DNA from: Prado023 sp964638055
Lineage (GTDB): Bacteria; Actinomycetota; Actinomycetes; S36-B12; CAIYMF01
Assembly (NCBI GenBank): GCA_964638055.1
Contig: CAZWXF010000017.1
Coordinates: 1 to 33,102, forward strand
DNA length: 33,102 nucleotides
Direction: 5' to 3'
The position numbers and the translations under genes were made by a program. Positions within the stretch are counted from its first letter, which is position 1. Each line of letters opens with the position of its first letter. Below the pieces are notes generated by a model, which saw nothing but the letters and a program-made list of their open reading frames with translations, did no database searches and had not been told where the DNA came from. This document shows positions 1 to 8,800 of the stretch, piece by piece.

Positions 1-118
1 TCGACCGGCGAAGCCCCACGGACGGTCTCGACGGGCTCGACCGGCGAAGCCCCACGGACGGTCTCGACGGGCTCGACCGGCGAAGCCCCACCGATGGTCT
101 CCACGGGCTCGACCGGCG
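1..118. repeat. 36-bp tandem direct repeat, about 3.3 copies
   Basis: Units lie at 1-36, 37-72 and 73-108, with a partial copy at 109-118. The first two units are identical and the third differs at a few positions. Each contains GGTCTCGACGGGCTCGACC, with two TCGA cores. There are no spacers, so it is not a CRISPR. It sits just downstream of the minus-strand gene ending at 140 and may continue to the left of the window. Similar GGTCTCGAC-type intergenic repeats are, from memory, abundant in several actinobacterial genomes; whether this one is dispersed cannot be seen here. Confidence 0.9.
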
Positions 119-139
119 GGGACGACGTCCCGCCCGGCG

Positions 140-826
140 TCAGCTGGCGGGCTCGATGATGAAGACCGGGGTCAGCTCGTCCTTCTGGCCCATCGGGTTG
201 TCCAGCATGATCAGGCGCGCGTCCGCCGCCGCGAACGGCACGTTGGCGCTCATGCCGATCACCTCGACGTTGATGTTGTTGCCGTCGATCATGTACGCCG
301 CGCACCCGAAGCGGTCGGCCAGGGCGTTGCACAGCGCGTCGGGGTCCTTGGGCGGGAGCATCGCGTACTCGTCGAAGGGCGGCATCGCGTCGGGGTTGAA
401 CCCGTCGATCTCGCTGATCCGGTTGCCGGCGATGCGGTAGAAGTCGCCGCGCCGCTTGAGGACGAACTTGGTGAACCCGCCGCCCACGACGGCGGCGATC
501 ATCCGCGGATAGCCGGCCTCCTCGATGGCGACCTGCATCTTCTTCGGGTGGCTGTAGCCGATGTCGCCGTTGTCGTTCTTGGTGACGTACTTGACGATGA
601 GCCGGGCCAGCCACGAGTCCTGCACGTCGCTGATGTGGCGCACATCGCCCTGGCAGATGGACACGAACTTCTCCGACAGGCACAGCACGCTCGTGCCCTT
701 GATCCGGTCACCGGCGTGCTGCTCGATCACGCCCGCGAGGTCCTCGCCGATGCCCACCAGATGGGTCCGGACAGGGATGCGCTCGTAGGTGCGGCCCCCG
801 ACTGAGATGCTCGACGTGGCGGTCAC
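140..826 (-). CDS. Coenzyme F420-0:L-glutamate ligase-like protein
   Basis: The 228-residue protein resembles the CofE/FbiB-type gamma-glutamyl ligase fold. CofE adds glutamate to F420-0 in the cytoplasm using GTP. The N-terminal part (IPVRTHLVGIGEDL, then a segment with LCLSEKFVSICQG around residues 47-59) matches the family start, where CofE has a PGD-x-LV-x-x-x-K-V-x-S pattern. A glycine-rich AAVVGGGFTKF segment follows near residues 111-121. Start is GTG at 826. No Shine-Dalgarno is seen, but TAGGGT lies 7 nt upstream, suggesting a leaderless transcript. No other F420 biosynthesis gene is in the window, so the substrate is uncertain; it may belong to the actinobacterial subfamily that is only CofE-like. 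The nearest upstream gene on the same strand ends 79 nt away. Confidence 0.65.
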   Translation of the reverse strand: MTATSSISVGGRTYERIPVRTHLVGIGEDLAGVIEQHAGDRIKGTSVLCLSEKFVSICQGDVRHISDVQDSWLARLIVKYVTKNDNGDIGYSHPKKMQVAIEEAGYPRMIAAVVGGGFTKFVLKRRGDFYRIAGNRISEIDGFNPDAMPPFDEYAMLPPKDPDALCNALADRFGCAAYMIDGNNINVEVIGMSANVPFAAADARLIMLDNPMGQKDELTPVFIIEPAS

Positions 827-833
827 GGATCAG

Positions 834-839
834 ACCCTA
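834..839 (-). promoter_or_regulatory. -10 element of a leaderless transcript (TAGGGT)
   Basis: Read on the minus strand, TAGGGT is followed by 7 nt and then the GTG start at 826. It fits TANNNT, and the spacing would place transcription start at or beside the start codon. No -35 was recognised. Confidence 0.45.
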
Positions 840-905
840 CTCGCGGGTTGGCCATCGCTCCCGTCGCGCGGGGACGCAGGCCCCAGGCCGGGGCCATGCC
901 GGGAC

Positions 906-2411
906 TCAGTCCAGCTGGGGTGCCGAGGCCTGCACCTGGGCCATCCAGGCCGTGAGCTCGTCGGGATGTCGCGGGAGCTCGGCCGACAGGTTCACCGGGC
1001 CACGGGCGGTCGCCTGGATGTCGTCCTCGATCCGCACCCCGATCCCCCGCAGCTCCTCGGGGACCGACAGGTCGTTGGGCTGGAAGTAGATGCCGGGCTC
1101 CACCGTCAGGACGTGGTTCACGCCGAGCAAGCCGTGCGTGTAGGCCGCCTCCCGGGCCTGCGCGCAGTCGTGGACGTCCAGGCCGAGGCTGTGGGAGACG
1201 CCGTGCAGCGTGTACCGCCGGTGCCGGCCCGCCCCCGGCCGCTCGGGATCGTCGCCGCAGGACACCGCGGCAGGCACGTCGAGGATCCCCCAGCTGTGCA
1301 GGTGCTCGGCGAGGACCCACGTCGCGGCCCGGTGGGCGGAAAGGAAGTCGTGGCCCACGATCACCTCGGAGATCCCGGCCTGCTGGGCCTCGAGGACCGC
1401 CTCGTAGACTCGCCGCTGCTCCGGGCGCCACGTCCCGTCCAGGGGCATGGTCCGCGTGACGTCGGCCGTGTAGATCGCGTCGGTCTCGATGCCCATGTCG
1501 GCCAGCAGCAGATCACCGCTGCGCAGGCGGCCGTGGTTGCGCCACCAGTGCAGCGTCGTGGCGTGGGAGCCGGAGGCCAGGATCGAGCCGTATCCGACCT
1601 CGTTGCCCTCCAGCCGAGCCCGTCGCCAGAAGGTCCCCTCGAGCCACCGCTCGCCACGCACGGGCCGGTCGAGCACCCCCGGGATCTCTCGCACGACATC
1701 GGCGAAGCCGCGGGCCGTCGCCGCGCAGGCCTCGCGGAGGCGGGCGATCTCCCAGTCGTCCTTGCTCAGACGCAGCTCGTCGATGACCGGCCCGAGGCGC
1801 TCGTCGGCCGCTCGGGGCAGGAGGGCGTCGACGAGCTCGTCGTGGCCGCGCAGCAGCAGGGTGGCGGGTTCCGCGAGCCGCGCCAGCTCGCCGGGCAGCT
1901 CGGCCAGGGGCCGCGTGGCCAGCCCCAGGACCTCCTCGGTCTGGGCCGGCGTGGGGACGTTGCCCACCCACAGCGCGCCGAACTGGTGGTCGGTGAAGTA
2001 GCCCTCGCTGCCGGGCGCGTGGTACTCGCGGACGAACAGGGTCGAGTCGTGCCCGCCGTCCTGTCGCGGGGTCATCAGCAGGACCGCCCCTTCGACGGTC
2101 TCGCCGGTCAGCCAGACGAACGCCGCGGTTGCCCGGAACGGGTAGTGCGTGTCGTTGGCCCGCGTCCGCAGCTGGCCCGCCGGCACCACGAGGGCGAGTC
2201 CCGGCAGGCTGGCGGACAGGGCTGCCCGTCGGGCCGCGGTCGGCGGCGTGCCCGCGCGGGCCGCGGGATGGGGCATCGCCGGGGCGGGCTCCCAGTCGCG
2301 GCCGAGCCACTCGACCAGCCCCGGGTGCATCGGGGCTCGCCTGCGCACGGCCTGCGGAGTCAGGGTCGCCTCCGGTGCCTCGCTCGGGACCAGCTCAGAG
2401 ACATCGGACAT
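906..2411 (-). CDS. pepP: Xaa-Pro aminopeptidase (aminopeptidase P, M24B)
   Basis: The 501-residue protein cleaves N-terminal residues preceding proline, using two metal ions. Residues about 1-215 form the N-terminal creatinase/AMP_N domain and the rest is the pita-bread catalytic domain. The metal ligands are visible in order: D and D in LLADMGIETDAIYTADVTR (near 305-320), H in HGVSHSLGLDVHD (near 400), E in VEPGIYF (near 438) and E in GVRIEDD (near 460). A substrate His is likely in SHATTLHWW. Length and order match bacterial PepP. Start is ATG at 2411, with TAGAGT 6 nt upstream and no Shine-Dalgarno, so probably leaderless. It follows the nadR-like gene on the same strand after 143 nt and probably has its own promoter. 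Confidence 0.93.
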   Translation of the reverse strand: MSDVSELVPSEAPEATLTPQAVRRRAPMHPGLVEWLGRDWEPAPAMPHPAARAGTPPTAARRAALSASLPGLALVVPAGQLRTRANDTHYPFRATAAFVWLTGETVEGAVLLMTPRQDGGHDSTLFVREYHAPGSEGYFTDHQFGALWVGNVPTPAQTEEVLGLATRPLAELPGELARLAEPATLLLRGHDELVDALLPRAADERLGPVIDELRLSKDDWEIARLREACAATARGFADVVREIPGVLDRPVRGERWLEGTFWRRARLEGNEVGYGSILASGSHATTLHWWRNHGRLRSGDLLLADMGIETDAIYTADVTRTMPLDGTWRPEQRRVYEAVLEAQQAGISEVIVGHDFLSAHRAATWVLAEHLHSWGILDVPAAVSCGDDPERPGAGRHRRYTLHGVSHSLGLDVHDCAQAREAAYTHGLLGVNHVLTVEPGIYFQPNDLSVPEELRGIGVRIEDDIQATARGPVNLSAELPRHPDELTAWMAQVQASAPQLD

Positions 2412-2417
2412 GTCGGC

Positions 2418-2423
2418 ACTCTA
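2418..2423 (-). promoter_or_regulatory. -10 element of a leaderless transcript (TAGAGT)
   Basis: TAGAGT on the minus strand fits TANNNT. It is separated by exactly 6 nt from the ATG at 2411. No ribosome binding site lies between them. Confidence 0.5.
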
Positions 2424-2488
2424 GGCCTCGAGGGGAGCTGCCGCCCTTCAGACTCGGGGCCGGCCCGGGCCTGAGGACAGCGCCGAGT

Positions 2489-2510
2489 GACAGTCCACAT
2501 GTCGGCTGTC
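2489..2510. promoter_or_regulatory. 22-bp near-palindrome, candidate operator
   Basis: GACAG at 2489 pairs with CTGTC ending at 2510, around a central ACATGT. Nine of eleven positions are symmetric. It lies about 80-100 bp upstream of the aminopeptidase gene and 45 bp downstream of the nadR-like gene. There is no T-run, so an operator is more likely than a terminator, but the binding protein is unknown. Confidence 0.3.
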
Positions 2511-2554
2511 CGTCCCGCACGGCGTCGCTGCCAGGCCTGATCCGCATGGCGTCC

Positions 2555-3634
2555 TCAGATGGGTTCCTCGAAGCTGAGCTTCCTGCGCATCGTCTGCTCC
2601 GTGATGCGTTCGGCGAGCGTGACCCGCTGGTCGAGCGTGCCGGTCAGGACGGCGAACGGCTTGCCGTGGGCGATCAGCGCCCGGGCGAACTGCCTGGTCA
2701 TCTCCGTGCGCAGGTGCGCGCCGTCGCGGGTGCCGTCCTGGGTGAAGGGGACGCCGTCGTGGTGGGTGAGCAGGTAGACGTCGCCGCGCCCCAGGTCTGT
2801 GGCGTCCAGCCGCGCGTGCGCTGCCCCGAGGTAGCGCCGTTCCCAGATCGGGGTGGCGAAGGCGTCGGTGTCACAGACGAGGACCGGCCCTCCGGCAGCC
2901 GCGGCGGTCTCCTCGACCGTCGTCTGCTGAGCGACGATGTCGACGAAGTCAGCCCGGGTCCACTCGACAGAGAGGGGAATGGTGCCTGTGGCGGTGGAGT
3001 CGGCGCGCTGCTTGCGCAGCGTGAGGTCGCGGCCGTACTCCTCGACGAGCGCCACGTTCGTCCAGGGGCCTCCGCGGGCGCGAAGTCGTGCGGCCAGCTG
3101 CCCTGCGACCGTGGTGGTGCCGGTGGACTCGGCACCGAGCAGGACGACGCGCGTGGCCAGCATCCGCCGGGTGCCCGGACCCAGGGTCTCCCAGCTGGCG
3201 AGCGGATCCGCCCGCAGGGCCGTCGCGGACCCAGGCACCTCTGTGCGGCCGGGATCGCACACGGAGTGCTCGACGCCCAGCCGTTCGGCGAGCTCCGGGC
3301 CATAGCTCTCGGAGGTCACCAGGAGGTCGACGGTCGGACAGTCGGACAGGTGGGCACGGAACGCCTCGACGTGAGCCGCCCACACGAGCGGGTCTGCCAG
3401 GTCGAACGGGGCCTCGTCGTACCCGGCGCGCCCCATGAGACGGTGGGTGTCGAGCTCAGCGGCGGCGGCGTCCTGCAGCAGCGCGTCGAGTCGCCGGGCG
3501 GGGCTGAAGGAGTCGCTCGCGGATCCCAGGCAGAGGACCACGACAAGGGACCGCCGCGTCAGGGCGCTGCGCAGCAGGTGCAGGTGCCCCGCGTGCGGGG
3601 GGTAGAACTTGCCGATGACCAGGGCCGCGCTCAT
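2555..3634 (-). CDS. nadR: NadR-like NMN adenylyltransferase / ribosylnicotinamide kinase
   Basis: The 359-residue bifunctional enzyme would phosphorylate nicotinamide riboside to NMN and adenylate NMN to NAD. Residues 8-17 (GKFYPPHAGH) carry the HxGH nucleotidyltransferase motif; SESYGPELAE near 109-117 is the matching second motif. The kinase half begins with a P-loop-like GAESTGTTT at 167-175. The invariant Walker A lysine is replaced by Thr173, which is odd; I recall this variant in other actinobacterial NadR-like proteins. There is no N-terminal DNA-binding domain, unlike E. coli NadR. Its ATG overlaps the pnuC stop by 4 bp, so the two are translationally coupled: PnuC imports nicotinamide riboside and this enzyme traps it. 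Confidence 0.88.
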   Translation of the reverse strand: MSAALVIGKFYPPHAGHLHLLRSALTRRSLVVVLCLGSASDSFSPARRLDALLQDAAAAELDTHRLMGRAGYDEAPFDLADPLVWAAHVEAFRAHLSDCPTVDLLVTSESYGPELAERLGVEHSVCDPGRTEVPGSATALRADPLASWETLGPGTRRMLATRVVLLGAESTGTTTVAGQLAARLRARGGPWTNVALVEEYGRDLTLRKQRADSTATGTIPLSVEWTRADFVDIVAQQTTVEETAAAAGGPVLVCDTDAFATPIWERRYLGAAHARLDATDLGRGDVYLLTHHDGVPFTQDGTRDGAHLRTEMTRQFARALIAHGKPFAVLTGTLDQRVTLAERITEQTMRRKLSFEEPI

Positions 3635-4275
3635 GTGGCCACCGGCACCAGGCGGGGCTCGTCGGCGGTCAGGTCGGCGCTCCAGCGACGCAGGCCGATC
3701 ACGCACAGGGCCAGGAAGCCCAGGTAGAGCAGGGCGGTCAGCCACAGGCCCTTGTAGGCGTACAGCGGGATGTAGATCAGGTCCGCGGCGATCCAGAGCC
3801 ACCACGACTCGACGAGCTTGCGTCCCTGCCCGTAGGTCGCCAACAGGCTGAGCACCGTGGTGGTCGCGTCCGGCCACGGCACCGTGCTGCTCGTGAAGCT
3901 CATCAGCACCTGCGCGATCAGCACCGTGCCGACCATCCCGATCCCGGCCAGTGCCAGCCACTCGACGCGCCGGGTCCGGCGGACCCGCAGGGGGCCCTCG
4001 GGGCGCCCGCGCAGCCAGTTCCACCATCCCCAGAGGCCCAGGGCGATGTAGACGGCCTGAAGGCCCGCATCGGCGTACAGGCCGGCCTGCCAGAACAGGA
4101 ACAGGTAGGCCACCACCTGGATCAGCCCGACCGGCCAGCTCCACGGGTTCTGCTTGCCGACCAGCCACACGCAGATCGCCCCGGACACGAACCCGATCAC
4201 CTCGACGACTGTGACCGGCCCGCCGAGCATCCACGCAACCGGATGCCAGAGCAGCTCGCCCAGCAAGCTCAGCAT
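3631..4275 (-). CDS. pnuC: PnuC-family nicotinamide riboside transporter
   Basis: The 214-residue membrane protein has about seven hydrophobic segments. Family signatures are visible: KQNPWSWPVGLIQ near residues 41-53, GWWNWLRGRPEG near 84-95, and ESWWLWIAADLIYIPLY followed by KGLWLTALLY in the C-terminal half. PnuC transports nicotinamide riboside by facilitated diffusion, driven by phosphorylation inside the cell. That fits the kinase gene directly downstream, which overlaps it by 4 bp (ATGA). The ATG at 4275 was chosen because the protein then begins at the first transmembrane segment; the open frame upstream is arginine-rich shadow sequence. The small ORF 4269-4442 overlaps the start by 7 bp and may be its upstream operon partner. 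Confidence 0.9.
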   Translation of the reverse strand: MLSLLGELLWHPVAWMLGGPVTVVEVIGFVSGAICVWLVGKQNPWSWPVGLIQVVAYLFLFWQAGLYADAGLQAVYIALGLWGWWNWLRGRPEGPLRVRRTRRVEWLALAGIGMVGTVLIAQVLMSFTSSTVPWPDATTTVLSLLATYGQGRKLVESWWLWIAADLIYIPLYAYKGLWLTALLYLGFLALCVIGLRRWSADLTADEPRLVPVAT

Positions 4276-4442
4276 GGGTCGGACCTCAACCCGGTCAGCC
4301 GCTCGCGGTCGAGCACCAGCGTGGTGACGGGGAGGCCGGCCTCGGGGGGTTCGGCGAACGTGCCGACCAGCCACCGGATCCGGTCCTGGTCGGGTCCGTC
4401 GGGGTGCACCTCGGGCAGACCGCCGGAGCGGATCGCCGCCAT
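4269..4442 (-). CDS. Small hypothetical protein upstream of pnuC
   Basis: This 57-residue ORF begins at ATG 4442; a TTG at 4457 would give 62 residues. I do not recognise it. Codons end in G or C about nine times in ten, as in neighbouring real genes, and the composition is ordinary (for example LPVTTLVLDRERL near the C-terminus). It ends 7 bp inside pnuC, as expected for an operon. Neither start has a clear Shine-Dalgarno. It could be a true small gene or the degraded end of a longer one, since a TAG stop closes the frame not far upstream. The remaining 210 nt up to ribF hold only the ribF promoter candidate. Confidence 0.45.
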   Translation of the reverse strand: MAAIRSGGLPEVHPDGPDQDRIRWLVGTFAEPPEAGLPVTTLVLDRERLTGLRSDPC

Positions 4443-4637
4443 CAGCAGCTGGCGCAACGCACCGACGCCACCGTCACGTCGCTGGGACCGCGGAGGAATG
4501 GTGAAGGCACGGACCTGTTGTACCGCCTACCCATGACACCAGGCCGGTCGGATCACGCAGAAGTGGCGGCCCGGGGCCTCGACGGGATCGGCCGCCCCCT
4601 TCAGGGCAGGTCGACTCCCTCACGGCCCGGCCACGGA

Positions 4638-4646
4638 TGGCACCCT
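4638..4646 (+). promoter_or_regulatory. Extended -10 of a leaderless ribF transcript (TGG-CACCCT)
   Basis: The TGN extension plus CACCCT lies 6 nt before the ATG at 4653. This is the same geometry seen before dapB and the HAD and hydrolase genes. The hexamer itself is weak, so support comes mainly from the repeated pattern. Confidence 0.35.
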
Positions 4647-4652
4647 GTGCCC

Positions 4653-5804
4653 ATGGCCTCACCGGATCACCCGAACCAATTGCCGGGAGCGGCGGCGTCG
4701 GCAGGATCGGCTGCCCCGAGCCCCGGGGGCGACGCCGTGATCTGGCGGCGACCCGAGGACGTGCCAGCGGGATTGGGACCGACCGCGGTCACCATCGGGG
4801 TGTTCGACGGCGTGCATGTCGGGCACCAGGTGCTCCTGGGGGCGGTGGCCGCGGCAGCGGAAGAGGAGGGACTGGTCCCCGTCGTCGTCACCTTCGATCC
4901 GCACCCCATGAGCGTGGTGCGTGCCGGGGCCGCGCCGCCGCTGCTCTGCACGTGCGAGCGCAGGCTCGAGCTGCTCGGCCAGGCCGGGATGGCGGGGGTC
5001 GTCGTGCTGCCGTTCACGCCGGAGCGTGCTGCGCAGGGTGCCGCAGACTTCGTCGCCGACGTGCTGGTCGGCCGACTGCGTGCCCGGCACATCCTGGTGG
5101 GGCGCAACTTCCGCTTCGGCCACCGCGCCGAAGGTGACGTCGCCCTGCTCGCCGAGCTCGGAAGCAGCGCCGGGTTCCGGGTGACCGTGCTGGACCTGGC
5201 CGACGCCGGTCCCGGAGCAGGCGCCAGCCGCAAGGGCAGCGCGGACCGGGGCAGCGCGGCCCGGGGCAGCACGGACGCGGCCCGCGGGACCGGGCCCCAC
5301 GCAGCCGGCGCCGGCGCGGCGCCAGCCGTATCCTCGACGCGGATCCGGGCTCTCCTCGATCAGGGTGAGGTGGCCTGGGCGGCCCGCCTGCTGGGACGTC
5401 GACACCGACTCACCGGCGTGGTGGTGCGCGGCGAGGCGCGCGGCCGGGGGCTGGGGTTCCCGACTGCGAACCTGGCAGTGCCCGACGAGCTGCTGATCCC
5501 GGCCGACGGCGTCTATGCCGCGTGGATGCGCGCCTCCGGCGATCCCGGGCAGTGGCTGCAGTCGGCCGTCTCGATCGGCACGAACCCGACCTTCGGCGGG
5601 GTCGCCCGCCACGTCGAGGCGTACGCGCTGGACGTCGGGCCGGACTACGACATCTACGGGCAGGTGGTCGACCTCGACCTCGTCGACAGGCTGCGCGAGA
5701 TGGCGCGCTTCGATTCGGTCGACGAGCTCGTCGCACAGATGGACCTGGACGTCGAGGCGGCTCGGGAGGTCCTGGCCTCGGCGCCCGCACCCACCGGCGG
5801 GTAG
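4653..5804 (+). CDS. ribF: Bifunctional riboflavin kinase / FAD synthetase
   Basis: The 383-residue enzyme converts riboflavin to FMN and FMN to FAD. The N-terminal FMN adenylyltransferase shows VTIGVFDGVHVGHQ (HxGH, near residue 50), RNFRFGHRAEGD and VSSTRIRALLD near 226. The C-terminal flavokinase shows GRGLGFPTANL near 265 and GTNPTFGG. Between the two adenylyltransferase motifs is an unusual Gly/Ala/Ser/Arg-rich linker of about 45 residues (roughly 187-225), encoded by near-repeats of about 15 bp. ATG 4653 was chosen because a -10-like element sits 6 nt upstream. GTG 4737, which starts at the conserved IWRRPEDVP segment, is the alternative. The gene is convergent with the surface-protein gene. 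Confidence 0.93.
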   Translation: MASPDHPNQLPGAAASAGSAAPSPGGDAVIWRRPEDVPAGLGPTAVTIGVFDGVHVGHQVLLGAVAAAAEEEGLVPVVVTFDPHPMSVVRAGAAPPLLCTCERRLELLGQAGMAGVVVLPFTPERAAQGAADFVADVLVGRLRARHILVGRNFRFGHRAEGDVALLAELGSSAGFRVTVLDLADAGPGAGASRKGSADRGSAARGSTDAARGTGPHAAGAGAAPAVSSTRIRALLDQGEVAWAARLLGRRHRLTGVVVRGEARGRGLGFPTANLAVPDELLIPADGVYAAWMRASGDPGQWLQSAVSIGTNPTFGGVARHVEAYALDVGPDYDIYGQVVDLDLVDRLREMARFDSVDELVAQMDLDVEAAREVLASAPAPTGG

Positions 5805-5883
5805 CCCCTCACTGCTGGCGCGCACGAACGGCGCCATTCGGGCCAAGCGCACCCCGCCGACGGATGGCCCCACACCGACACCT

Positions 5884-8800
5884 CTAGCCCCTGCGGCGTC
5901 GCCAGCGACCGAGGCCCACCATCGCGCCACCGAGCAGCATCGCGATCACGGCAAGCCCGGCCAGACCGGCTGTGCTTCCGGCACCCGTCGGCGGCAGCTC
6001 CTCGGTCGGGGTCGGCGTGGGCGCCGGGGTCGGGTTGCTCGCCGGGGTCACCGTCGGGACGACCACGGTGTGGGTCGTGCTGGCCTCCAGGTCCTGGAAC
6101 TGGGCCCTGTTGGTCAGGATGGCCCCGGCAGGCACGGTCACGTCGACGGTCCCGTCGCAGGTGAACGTCTGGCTGGCACCCGGCGGCAGGGTCACCTCCC
6201 AGGTGATCGTCCGACCGTCGGCGCTGAGCACGCCTCCGCCTGTGATGGACGCGGCATTGATCCGGAATCCCTCCGGGAGCGAATCGCGGATCGGGGCGCT
6301 GATCTGCGTGCCGCCGTTGTTGCGGACCGTGACCGCGTAGCTGATCCTCGCCTCACGGGTGACAGCGCTGCCCGAGGCGGGACTCGCCGTCTTCTCCAGC
6401 GCCGGGCAGGCCTCCGACGGCGCCACCTCGACAGCCTGCGTCGCGACGCGCACTGGGCTGCCCTGCTCGTCCAGGCTGAAGAAGTAGCCGCCGAAGGCCG
6501 CCTTGATCCGCAGCTGGAAGGTGTGGCTGCCCTGGCCCAGCTGCAGCACCTGCCCCGGGGTCAGCAGCCGAGGAGTCGCCGTCGCCATGAGCCCGACAGC
6601 TCCCGAGCTCGCAGGGCCCTCGATCAGGTAGATGTCGATCAGGTGGGCCAGAGCCCCGCTCATGAAGTCCGCGGTCCTGACCGTGTACGCCGCCGGTACC
6701 ACCTGGCCGGTGGCCGTGTCGCACGTCTCCTGCAGCGCCGGGCCGGCGAAGGGGACCGGCGTGAGGCCCTGGACCACGCGGTGCGTGGTGCGGCCGTGCA
6801 GGTCGGACCACACCGCGTCGTTCACCAGTGAGCTGCCCACCTCGGCGTCCTGGTCGACGCTCACCGAGTAGGTGAGCACGACGGTCTGGCCGGGCTCGAC
6901 GCTCACGTCCTGCCACGTGATGACCTGACCCGCCTGGGAGTCGATGGCCGGCGTCGAGCCGGTCACCTGCTCGAAGGCCACGCCGACGGGCAGGGTGTCG
7001 GTCAGGTCGGAGACCGCGACCGTGCCGCCGGTGTTGGTCAGCGTGACGGTGTACTCGATGGTCGCCCCGGGTTCGACGTCCGACCCACTGGCGGGGTCGG
7101 AGGTCTTGGTCAGGCCCGGGCAGGCCACCGAGGGCGCGACGGTGAAGTCCACCTCGTAGGTGCGGATCAGGCCGCCCTGGGCGTCCAGGTCGAAGAAGTA
7201 GCCCTGGTGCTGGTCGCGGATGATCGCCCGGATGGTGTGCGGGCCCGCCGCGAAGCTCTGGACCTGGCCGGGGATCAGCAGGGCAAGTGCGTCGCCGTTG
7301 ACGAGGAACAGGTCCACGAGGTCGGGCGAGGGCACAGTCCATCGAGCCGGGATGGTCTCCGGCGATGCCGGGTCGCAGGTCTCCTGCAGCGGCTCCACGT
7401 TGAACGGCACCGGCAGGGGAGCGATCGCGAAGTGCCGGGTGGAGTCCTCGAGACCCGACCAGGTCGCATCGTTCTGCAACCACGTCCCGACCGGCACATC
7501 GCCGTCCACGGTGACCCGGTACGTGAAGGCCTTGGTGACCCCGGCGGCGACCGACACGTTCGTCCAGGTGACGACCTGGCCCACCACGGAGGACGGGGCC
7601 GGCGTGCTGCCGGTCACGGCCTGGAAGCTCAGCCCGTCGGGGATGGTGTCGACCAGGTCGGAGGCGAGGGTCGCCCCACCGGTGTTGGTGAGCGTGACTG
7701 TGTAGGTGATGGTCTCACCGATCGCGACGCGCGAGCCGCTGGCCGGATCGGACACCTTCTCCAGACCGGGTTTCCCGGGGTTCCTGACTGTCACAGTGAC
7801 CCGATCGTCGCGTCCGGCCCAGCTCGCCGCGTTGGTCAGCTCGGTCCCGTCGGCAAGGCCCGCGGCCACGTCGACCTCGTAGGCGAAGGTCCGCGAGCCC
7901 AGGGGGCCCACAGTCACCGCCTTCCAGGTCACCAGCTGCCCCACGACCGATGTCGGGGCCGGGGTGGTGCCCGTCGGATGCTTGAAGGTGATGCCCTCGG
8001 GCAGGGTGTCGGTGAGGTCGCTCGTGACGGGCGCGCCCCCCGTGTTCGTCAGGGTCACCGTGTAGACGACCGTGCCGCCGTCGTCGACGACCGCCCTGTC
8101 GGCCGTCTTCTCCAGGCCGGGTTCGCCGGGATTGGTGACCGTGACGGTCACCTCGTCGTCGCGGCCCGACCAGGTGGCGAGGTTGGTCAGCTCGGTGCCG
8201 TCAGCCAGGTCCTTGGCGACGTCCACCTGGTAGGAGAAGGTCCGGGACTCCCCCGCTGCGACGGTGACGTCGTTCCAGACCACCTTCGGCCACGTCGTGC
8301 TGCTCGGTGCGGACGTGCCCGAGTCGACAGCCTTGTAGCTGACCCCGACGGGCAGCGTGTCCACCAGGTTGCTGGTGATCGCCGAGCCACCGGTGTTCGT
8401 CAGCTTCACCGTGTAGGTGACGACGCCGCCGTCCTCGACGACGGACCTGTCGGCCGTCTTCGCCAGCTCCGGCTCACCCGGGTTCCTCACCGAGTTGGTG
8501 GTGAACGCCTCGAGACGGTTCCACATCGCGTGGTTCTTGAAGGCCTTCTGGTCGGCCAGCCCGCTCTTCACCACCACCTTGTACGTGTACGTCTGGGTCT
8601 GGTCCTTGGCCAGGGCGAACGCCGGCCAGGTCAGGCGCTGGGAGCCGTCCGGATCGGTGCTGACCGTCGGCTGCGCCACGGTTGCCGGGCCGGACTCGGT
8701 GGCCGAGCCGGTCTTGAAGGTGACCGCGCCGGGCAGGTCGTCGACCAGCGGCTTGGTGACGACCTTGTCACCGATGTTCTTCATCGTGACGGTGTAGGTG

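Noticed and set aside
1..118. Possible CRISPR array
   Set aside because: The 36-bp units are directly adjacent with no variable spacers.
2555..4234. 559-residue PnuC-NadR fusion frame
   Set aside because: The N-terminal 200 residues are a shadow frame of pnuC. The NadR-like protein begins at ATG 3634.
4276..4652. FMN or NAD riboswitch before ribF or pnuC
   Set aside because: No conserved aptamer elements were recognised, and ribF appears leaderless.
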